64,000 nucleotides of DNA from Nitrosomonas sp. GTDB lineage: Bacteria > Pseudomonadota > Gammaproteobacteria > Burkholderiales > Nitrosomonadaceae. Position 1 is the first letter of the stretch; each line of letters starts with the position of its first letter. This document shows, in pieces, positions 57,633 to 64,000 of the stretch. The stretch covers positions 41,699-105,698 of the forward strand of contig NZ_JADZAJ010000025.1 in the NCBI RefSeq assembly GCF_020852615.1, given 5' to 3'. Made by a program: the position numbers and the translations under genes. The notes beneath the pieces were generated by a model. It did not search any database. It saw only the letters and a list, made by a program, of their open reading frames with translations, and had not been told where the DNA came from.

Positions 57633-59144
57633 ATGAAATTCCACTACCTTTTCATCATTGTGCCCCTGCTGTTTCCCGCCCATATTTTTGGACAGGAATT
57701 GCCTGATCTGGGCGACGTTTCCCAGGCCAGCGTCACTCCCCGCCAGGAACGGCAAATCGGCATACAGATCATGCGCGAAATCCACGCAGATTCCAGTTAT
57801 CTGGATGATCCTGAAATTGCCGATTATCTGACACGGCTCGGCAGCCGCCTGATTTCCGCCGCCGGCCAGATCAGCCACGATAACCCGTTTGAATTTTTTG
57901 CCATCAACGATTCTTCAATCAACGCCTTTGCTCTCCCGGGAGCTTTTGTCGGAGTTCATAGCGGCCTGATTACCGCAGCACAAAATGAATCAGAACTGGC
58001 AGGCGTCCTGGCGCACGAAATTGCCCACGTCACGCAGAAGCACCTCGCCCGCATGATTTCCGGTACCCCTTATCTTGGCATACTCGGATCGATTGCTGCA
58101 CTGGCGATCGCCATTCTTGCCTCCCGCTCCAACCCCAACGCCGGCCAGGCAGTTCTGGCAACCGCTCAGGCGGGGTACATCCAATCCCAGTTGAATTTCA
58201 CACGCAAACATGAAAAAGAAGCTGACCGTGTCGGATTCAACATGCTCGTCAGGGCGGGGTTTGACCCGCACGGCATGTCATCCTTCTTCGAACACATGCA
58301 ACATGCCAGCCGGTACTATGAAAATGGAATTCCATCCTACCTCATGACCCATCCGGTCACGCATGAACGGATTGCCGACATCCAGAACCGTACCCGAGAA
58401 CTGGGTTACCGGCAGGTTCCGGACAGCCTGGAGTTTCATCTCGTTCGTGCCAAAATTCGTGCTTCCCAGGGTAACCCGGTTTCTGTCATCAATGAATTCA
58501 AGGCACGCCTGCAGGATAAACGTTATATCAACGAAGTTGCTGAACGTTACGGGCTGATTCACGCCCTGCTGCGAGGAAGACAATTCAAACAGGCTGATGA
58601 AGCGTTAAATACGCTGTACCGGGTCATTCAATCCGATACCTCAGCACAACCGCTTAAAAATCACCAGCTGGGAAAATCCATTCGGGTAGAAGGCGATTAT
58701 CTGCAATCCGCCGCGATGATTGAAACACTGGCCGCCCGCGTCAAACTGGATAATGGACAAACCGATGATGCCTTCCGGCTGTATCAGGCCGCACTGCGCT
58801 CTTTCCCGCATTATCGCGCCCTGGTTTACGATTACACCGATGCATTGCTGAAACACAAAAATCCGCAAGCCGCACTGGATTTCATCAACAGCCAGTCCCG
58901 GTTCATTCATGACGATATCCGGCTCTACCGGCTTACCGCACAATGCCATGCCGCACTGGGTAACGCCCTGTTGCAACATCAGGCTGAAGCTGAGGCACTG
59001 ATCCGCGAGGGCAACCTCCGGGCTGCTGTCGAACAGCTCCAGGTTGCCCTGCGCCACAAACATGATGATTTTTACCAGTTATCCAGTGTAGAAGCCCGTT
59101 TGCGGCAGATCAAAGAGCTTGTGGCGGCTGAAGAAAAGAAATAA
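57633..59144 (+). CDS. Periplasmic M48-family metalloprotease with TPR region (BepA-like)
   Basis: A 503-residue exported zinc protease. The signal peptide (FHYLFIIVPLLFPAHIFGQ) starts at the chosen ATG. The M48 catalytic motif HEIAH is at 128-132, with NAFALPGAFVGVHSGL before it and the third zinc ligand in EKEADRVGFNML. The C-terminal half (about 270-500) is helical and TPR-like. The layout is that of BepA (YfgC), which helps assemble or degrade outer-membrane proteins such as LptD. A GTG 12 codons upstream is possible but would spoil the signal. It follows nadE by 97 bases. Confidence 0.92.
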   Translation: MKFHYLFIIVPLLFPAHIFGQELPDLGDVSQASVTPRQERQIGIQIMREIHADSSYLDDPEIADYLTRLGSRLISAAGQISHDNPFEFFAINDSSINAFALPGAFVGVHSGLITAAQNESELAGVLAHEIAHVTQKHLARMISGTPYLGILGSIAALAIAILASRSNPNAGQAVLATAQAGYIQSQLNFTRKHEKEADRVGFNMLVRAGFDPHGMSSFFEHMQHASRYYENGIPSYLMTHPVTHERIADIQNRTRELGYRQVPDSLEFHLVRAKIRASQGNPVSVINEFKARLQDKRYINEVAERYGLIHALLRGRQFKQADEALNTLYRVIQSDTSAQPLKNHQLGKSIRVEGDYLQSAAMIETLAARVKLDNGQTDDAFRLYQAALRSFPHYRALVYDYTDALLKHKNPQAALDFINSQSRFIHDDIRLYRLTAQCHAALGNALLQHQAEAEALIREGNLRAAVEQLQVALRHKHDDFYQLSSVEARLRQIKELVAAEEKK

Positions 59145-59264
59145 AGGAATACTGCATACCCCCGCAACATGCTCATTAGTATCCGGAGCTCTGATAAACG
59201 CCTGTAACAGCATCCAGCACCCTGAGTTCAGCCGTGGCAGCAGACGGCCGGCTGCGGCGAACAA

Positions 59265-59621
59265 TCAGATTTCAAGTTCACGAATACGTTTCTCTGCCTG
59301 GTTATGCGTGATTTTCGGTCTTTCAAAGCCTTTTTCAACCACCTTGTCCCGATGGCTGATTTTCAGTGATTTCTCTGTTCCGCCATTCGCTGATTTGACT
59401 GCTTCGATAAATTCCTGTTCAAGCTGATAGTAGGCACTAATTTGCCGATAGGCAGCAATTAACTCTCTTTTTACTGACGCCATTTCCTCTTTGGTTTTTG
59501 CCATATCAGCAGTAGCTTTGACGCTTTTATAACCAAAATATGCAGTGATGGCTGAGCCAATAACCGTCGCCAGCGCAACAATCAGAGAAGTACCAAGGGT
59601 AGTGAGTGTCTGTGCATCCAT
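59265..59621 (-). CDS. Small membrane protein with coiled coil, function unknown
   Basis: A 118-residue protein starting MDAQTLTTLGTSL. One hydrophobic helix (about 6-28, LGTSLIVALATVIGSAITAYFGY) is followed by a long charged coiled coil (about 30-118), rich in Lys and Glu and ending KRIRELEI. The frame continues upstream to 59699 but without a sensible start. No Shine-Dalgarno sequence is seen. I recognise no family. It lies convergent with the M48 protease gene, at the edge of a less compact, accessory-looking stretch. Confidence 0.55.
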   Translation of the reverse strand: MDAQTLTTLGTSLIVALATVIGSAITAYFGYKSVKATADMAKTKEEMASVKRELIAAYRQISAYYQLEQEFIEAVKSANGGTEKSLKISHRDKVVEKGFERPKITHNQAEKRIRELEI

Positions 59622-59792
59622 AAATGATATCTGAACAGGGCTAATCGACAGGTACGGCTTCTCACAGGTCCGGTGGAATAACAGGGCGGACCCCGCCACC
59701 CGGACTTTCCACCATACTGACTGAAAGCACTTATAGCAGACCAGTGGAATTGGCCCGGATTCCGGCAGTGGCGAACGCTGTACCGACCATGC

Positions 59793-60881
59793 TCAGCGTG
59801 CCGGCTGGAACTCGAATGGATCGGCTCGCACAAAATAATCCGAAACCTCACCCGAGAGGATGCGTGTCATGTCCTCTCCAAGCTCAAGTTTCCGCACCGG
59901 CGCTCCCTTTGACAGGTTGAGCTTTGCCATGTCGATCCAGAACACGCTGGGTGAGAGCACTGACTCCACATAATAACGGCGATCCTTGTGGTCAGCTACG
60001 ACCCGCCAGCGGGTGGTCGAGAGGTTGGGCTGATCAGCGATGCTGACACCCCAGGGAACTGAAGTCTGACGAATTACGCTGAATACGGCGGCCGCGGCAA
60101 TGCGCGGGTCAGCACTCTGCACAACCGAATTGATGTAGTGATGCGCCCGCACAAAACGGTCGGCGGCACGTACCGTACCGGGTAAAAACTCGCGCGGATT
60201 CACACGCTGCCAGTACTCAAGAACGGCAAGCTGGCGTTCATATGTCGGCTCGTTCGTCATAACCTGGTACTGGCGATCGTGGTGGATCACCATCTGACCG
60301 GCGACAAACTCAATCACAGCACTATCACCACTGGCGTCAGACATCGAGACATGTACTGTTGCGCCTCGCCCGGGAGGACCTACCGGCACCTCGCCGCTGA
60401 CGACAAGGACAGGGCTGGAGCGCAGCTCCGCCACCGCCCCGGCTACGGTCGCATGGCGATCAAGCAGATACTGTGGAAAGATCGATACCGAGATGCGTGG
60501 TGTCTTGCCATCCTCTTCAGGATAGGTGGCTTCCACCTCCCACAGCAGGTTTACTGCAAGACCTGCTTCATTCATCCCGTCAGCAGTGGAAATATCATAG
60601 CCCGAGACGATCAGACTGCCATATTGCGACGTCCATTTCACCGAACGTGCGCCGGCCACCCCCTCTCGCGCCATCCCGCGCGGAAAGACCCAGAGGTTGC
60701 TGACCATAGGTAACTTCCAGTCCATGCTCCGGCCGGTAAGGATACGGCCCTCCGGGCCCAGGTAGACAGCACGAGTGCAGGCCTCGGCCACGGACGCGGC
60801 CAGTAGCGAAACCACAACGGTAACTGTAACAACTGCCCGTCGGGAAAGAAGCATGAGGCAGCTGTTTCTGTTCATGATCAT
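59793..60881 (-). CDS. Choloylglycine hydrolase / penicillin V acylase family amidase
   Basis: An N-terminal-nucleophile (Ntn) hydrolase cleaving linear amide bonds. The 362-residue precursor has a signal peptide ending SVAEA, directly before the nucleophile C35 in ACTRAVYLG, so signal cleavage would expose the active cysteine. Other family residues: R and D in TGRSMDWK, GMNEAGLAVNLLW (N), and MTNEPTYERQLA (N). Family members hydrolyse bile salts, penicillin V or acyl-homoserine lactones; in a free-living proteobacterium the last is an attractive guess. AGGAG nine bases before the ATG decides the start. Its GC-rich codon use suggests transfer. Confidence 0.85.
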   Translation of the reverse strand: MIMNRNSCLMLLSRRAVVTVTVVVSLLAASVAEACTRAVYLGPEGRILTGRSMDWKLPMVSNLWVFPRGMAREGVAGARSVKWTSQYGSLIVSGYDISTADGMNEAGLAVNLLWEVEATYPEEDGKTPRISVSIFPQYLLDRHATVAGAVAELRSSPVLVVSGEVPVGPPGRGATVHVSMSDASGDSAVIEFVAGQMVIHHDRQYQVMTNEPTYERQLAVLEYWQRVNPREFLPGTVRAADRFVRAHHYINSVVQSADPRIAAAAVFSVIRQTSVPWGVSIADQPNLSTTRWRVVADHKDRRYYVESVLSPSVFWIDMAKLNLSKGAPVRKLELGEDMTRILSGEVSDYFVRADPFEFQPAR

Positions 60882-61266
60882 GGGAAAGTACTCCTGTAAA
60901 TGAGTTAGATGCAATAGCGCGGTACTGCGGCCCGACGTCAAAAATCACCGGGCGACAAAGTGCAGCTTTTCAGCAGTCCGGCTGGCAGACCTGTTGCATG
61001 ATGCGATTGTGCCAGTGCAATTGCCGCCTGAATGGCAGTGCATGCCTGCGGACTGTTCTTTCAGCAAGTCGAGCCACTACAGTAGGGCCGGCACCCTTTA
61101 TACCCGGCAAAACCTTATGTTTTTCCGGTGGGAATGGCATGGGTATCCTCCATTGTGCATGACATTTAATGTAAGAAATCGCCGTAGTGGCAAAATCGCG
61201 AAGGAGATCTGTAAATGCCGCTTGCAGGCGGGTCCGGTTGACCGAAAGTCAGGAGCCGCAATGATG
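60882..61266. other. Intergenic region with two short ribosome-binding-site/ATG relics
   Basis: No supported gene. Near the right end GAAGGAGATCTGTAAATG opens an eight-codon frame, and CAGGAGCCGCAATGATG opens a two-codon frame at 61252-61270. Such well-formed starts with immediate stops suggest the remains of a decayed gene or leader peptides. Confidence 0.35.
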
Positions 61267-61626
61267 TCATAACTCGACCCCGACGCGACGAAGCAGCGGC
61301 AAGAGAGCCAGATAGCATATTGCTGTGGCAGCAGAGGAAAAAACAAGGCTGAGCCAGAAGCCCATACCGTACCTGAGCAGGAGCGGCAACAGCAGGAAAA
61401 ACACGAGCGAGGGAAGGACAAGCCAGAATATCTGGCTGGAAAGTTGAGCAATCTGGCTGGAAGGAGAAGCCTCCATATGCAGCCAGATAAAGGCGAGTAA
61501 CGAGGTTAGCGGAAGCGATGCGATTAACGCCGCAAAACCTGTGGAGCGTTTAGCGACCTCGGAAACCGCCACTATAACCAACGCCGAGATGATAACTTTG
61601 AGCACGTAATAGAGCATGGGATTCAT
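61267..61626 (-). CDS. DUF3147-family membrane protein
   Basis: A 119-residue inner-membrane protein with four predicted helices. The pattern YYVLKVIISALVIVAVSEVAKRS, then GFAALIASLPLTSLLAFIWLH, is that of the DUF3147 family, small membrane proteins of unknown function. No close partner gene is seen. It is separated from the acylase gene by an empty 385-base gap. Confidence 0.85.
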   Translation of the reverse strand: MNPMLYYVLKVIISALVIVAVSEVAKRSTGFAALIASLPLTSLLAFIWLHMEASPSSQIAQLSSQIFWLVLPSLVFFLLLPLLLRYGMGFWLSLVFSSAATAICYLALLPLLRRVGVEL

Positions 61627-62151
61627 GATCTAACGTAACGTATATGTATATGACATTTTGTTTAATAATTCCGGGGCTGATGCTGTACAACTTCAATGCT
61701 AAATCAGTTACTGATCTGTATTTAATCATAAATAACATCGTGAACAGGACAATTCCCGCGGGCAGATACGATAATGTCACCGGCCATCAACCGCCTGTCT
61801 GGCATGCGGCTGATGGCAGCAGTGAGATTACACGTCAGGGGTGCTGAATTGACATGCGGCAAGACCGTGATACATAACGGCAAAGGCGTGGTTAAAACCT
61901 GCCGGATAATTTGTAATATTGGCAATATTGGCCGGATAAAAACAAACTGAATCAAAAAATCATTGCTAATCATATAAGTACCAACTGGTGATCAACAGTA
62001 TAATTAACAGGATAAGACCCAATAAAAGCAATCTGCTGAAGTTTGCCTGCCTGCGTATTTATCCGGAATAATTATCCGGTATCAGCCGTCTGATCTAACC
62101 TGGCTGGAACTCCCGGCCACATCATTTTTTAACTGTTACTGTTACCCGAAG
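61627..62151. other. AT-rich intergenic region
   Basis: About 525 bases without a supported gene. It contains a short direct repeat AATATTGGC twice in a row at about 61915-61933 and a TATAAT at about 62000. It presumably holds the promoter of the following antiporter gene. Confidence 0.5.
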
Positions 62152-64000
62152 ATGAACAGCGAGAATCTCCTTCTTCTCCTGATAGCATTGCCTTTTGCCG
62201 GAAGCATCCTGGCAGCCCTGCTGCCAGCCAATGCCCGTAACATGGAAGCCTGGCTGTCCGGCATTATCATGCTGAGCTCGTTTGCCATTGTTGCCGGTCT
62301 TTATGCCCCTGTCTCTGCAGGAAATATCCTGCGTTACGGGATTGAATGGCTGCCCGCGTCCGGTCTGGATTTCACCCTCAGGATGGATGGTTTTGCGTGG
62401 ATGTTTTCGATGCTGATCACCGGTATCGGGTTTCTCGTGGTGCTTTACGCCCGTTATTACATGTCCCCGCAAGATCCGGTGCCACGTTTCTTTTCCTTTC
62501 TGCTGGCGTTTGCCGGTGCCATGCAGGGTGTAGTCATTTCGGGCAACCTGATTCTGCTGGCCATTTTCTGGGAACTCACCAGTATCCTGTCATTCCTGCT
62601 GATCGGCTACTGGCACCATAACGCGGCAGCACGCGAAGGTGCACGCATGTCGCTGATCATCACGGGAGCCGGTGGACTCTGCCTGCTTGTCGGGCTGATT
62701 CTCACCGGTTACATCGTCGGCAGTTATGATCTCGACCGTGTTCTGGCTGCAGGCGACACAATCCGGGAGCATGAGCTCTACGTCCCCATGCTGGTACTCA
62801 TCCTGCTGGGTGCACTGACCAAAAGCGCGCAGTTTCCGTTCCATTTCTGGCTGCCCAACGCCATGTCTGCACCCACACCGGTATCGGCCTATCTGCATTC
62901 AGCCACAATGGTAAAGGCAGGTGTGTTTCTGCTCACCCGGCTGTGGCCGGTATTGTCCGGCACTGACGAATGGTTTTTCATACTCGGGCTGGCAGGTATG
63001 AGCACACTGCTGCTCGGTGCCTGTTTCGCCATCTTCCAGCAAGATCTCAAAGGACTGCTTGCCTATTCAACCATCAGCCATCTCGGTCTGATCACCACAC
63101 TGCTGAGCCTGGGCAGTCCGCTGGCTGCTGTTGCAGCGATTTTTCACATGATGAATCACGCCACCTTCAAGGCATCTTTGTTCATGGCTGCCGGTATCAT
63201 CGATCATGAAGCCGGGACACGCGATATGCGCAAGCTGAGCGGGCTGTTCAGCTATATGCCCGTCACGGCAACACTTGCTATGGTCGCCAGTGCCGCTATG
63301 GCAGGCGTACCGCTTCTCAACGGATTTTTATCGAAAGAAATGTTTTTTGCCGAAACACTTGAGCAGCACTCCGGTTCGGTGCTGGATGGCGCGCTTCCCT
63401 ACGTCGCCACAATCGCCGGTGCTTTTGCCGTAACCTATTCTGTGCGGTTCATTCATACTGTTTTTTTTGGTCCCGAACCACAGGCGCTCCCTCGTACACC
63501 CCATGAACCTCCTCACTGGATGCGGCTGCCGATTGAATTTCTGGTACTGGCCTGCCTCATCGTCGGCATGATTCCCGGCATGACCATTGGCCCCTACCTG
63601 CATACTGCCGTCACCTCTGTCCTGGGTGAGCGCACACCGCAATACAGCCTGGCAATATGGCACGGTGTCAATACTCCGCTGATCATGAGTACGATTGCAC
63701 TCATCAGCGGAGTATTGCTCTACCTGATCCTGGGAAATTATCTGGCCCGCTGCGAAGATGGCCCGCCCGGCATACGCCACCTCAAAGGTCAGCATATTTT
63801 TGACAAGATGCTGGTTACGCTTTCGTGGCGATGGGCACGCCGGCTGGAAGAATTTTTTGGCACACACCGCCTGCAGCCGCAACTGTTTCTGATCGTACTG
63901 GTCGCATTAATTGCCGGCAGCTGGCCGTTCCTTGGAAAACAGACTGATTTCAGCCAGCTGTCGCTCACCGGAACTGACCCCGTTTTTGCCATATTGTGGG
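62152..64000 (+). CDS. MrpA/NuoL-type cation-proton antiporter subunit A, partial at 3' end
   Basis: The open frame runs from ATG 62152 off the right edge: 616 codons without a stop. The protein is a many-helix membrane subunit of the NADH dehydrogenase chain 5 type. Proton-channel motifs include FWELTSILSFLLIGYW, GALTKSAQFPFHFWLPNAMSAPTPVSAYLHSATMVKAG with the key lysine and histidines, and LLAYSTISHLGL. HMMNHATFKASLFMAAG follows. The start and these motifs fit MrpA/MnhA of a multisubunit Na+/H+ antiporter rather than NuoL, but only the right-hand neighbours (mrpB-G) would prove it. Confidence 0.88.
   Translation, partial: MNSENLLLLLIALPFAGSILAALLPANARNMEAWLSGIIMLSSFAIVAGLYAPVSAGNILRYGIEWLPASGLDFTLRMDGFAWMFSMLITGIGFLVVLYARYYMSPQDPVPRFFSFLLAFAGAMQGVVISGNLILLAIFWELTSILSFLLIGYWHHNAAAREGARMSLIITGAGGLCLLVGLILTGYIVGSYDLDRVLAAGDTIREHELYVPMLVLILLGALTKSAQFPFHFWLPNAMSAPTPVSAYLHSATMVKAGVFLLTRLWPVLSGTDEWFFILGLAGMSTLLLGACFAIFQQDLKGLLAYSTISHLGLITTLLSLGSPLAAVAAIFHMMNHATFKASLFMAAGIIDHEAGTRDMRKLSGLFSYMPVTATLAMVASAAMAGVPLLNGFLSKEMFFAETLEQHSGSVLDGALPYVATIAGAFAVTYSVRFIHTVFFGPEPQALPRTPHEPPHWMRLPIEFLVLACLIVGMIPGMTIGPYLHTAVTSVLGERTPQYSLAIWHGVNTPLIMSTIALISGVLLYLILGNYLARCEDGPPGIRHLKGQHIFDKMLVTLSWRWARRLEEFFGTHRLQPQLFLIVLVALIAGSWPFLGKQTDFSQLSLTGTDPVFAILW

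Noticed and set aside
60994..61272. 92-codon plus-strand frame before the DUF3147 gene
   Set aside because: No ribosome-binding site, odd composition and no recognisable domain; kept only as part of the empty region.

Overview
The window reads as chromosomal DNA of a betaproteobacterium, most likely an ammonia oxidiser close to Nitrosomonas. This is inferred from gene content and synteny (ubiCAD, a long che operon, a PEP-CTERM protein, murA/argH housekeeping blocks, nadB-zapB-zapA-6S RNA) and not from a marker gene. About 60 protein genes, one tRNA-Ser(GGA) and a probable 6S RNA are packed on both strands. I see no rRNA operon, prophage, intact insertion sequence or CRISPR array.

Layout. 1-2.7 kb: ubiquinone genes ubiC (tail only), ubiA, ubiD. 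2.7-9 kb: a cytochrome c'-like protein, tRNA-Ser, an HDOD protein overlapping a class III nucleotide cyclase, greB, and a PEP-CTERM surface protein. 9-20.8 kb: rapZ/recG (convergent), a RidA protein, murA, a membrane sensor-like protein, argH, a fructosamine-kinase relative, a dynamin-like GTPase, a TrmA/RlmD-type RNA methyltransferase and a second HDOD protein. 20.9-31.2 kb, minus strand: cheA-cheW-mcp-mcp-cheR-cheD-cheB without cheY or cheZ; the two receptors share an almost identical signalling half and end in WEEF, a likely CheR tether. 31.5-38.7 kb: a MatP-like ribbon-helix-helix protein, ubiJ-ubiB, a MITE-like element, potABCD and a thioredoxin-like ferredoxin. 39-44.5 kb: a hydrolase, hemF, aroC, three small envelope proteins (one TraT-like) and queH.

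44.6-47.1 kb: the most unusual locus, a tight three-gene unit of RecF/OLD-type ATPase, PIN-domain nuclease and Rnl2-type RNA ligase. It lies behind two palindromes in the gap shared with divergent queH. It looks like an undescribed RNA-cleavage/RNA-repair module, possibly for defence or stress. 47.1-51.6 kb: YidH-like, EamA, DUF3422, TauE/SafE and EVE proteins, 6S RNA, zapA, zapB. 51.6-59.1 kb: nadB, ilvE, a small zinc-finger protein, a phosphomannomutase/phosphoglucomutase, nadE and a BepA-like M48 protease. In NadE the glutaminase cysteine is replaced by phenylalanine, which would leave an enzyme dependent on free ammonia and would fit an ammonia oxidiser. 59.2-62.1 kb: a looser accessory stretch with a choloylglycine-hydrolase-family enzyme and a DUF3147 protein. 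The window ends inside a large MrpA/NuoL-type antiporter subunit gene.

Many starts are uncertain: ribosome-binding sites are often weak, and GTG or TTG starts are frequent. Where a good Shine-Dalgarno sequence decided the start, the entry says so.
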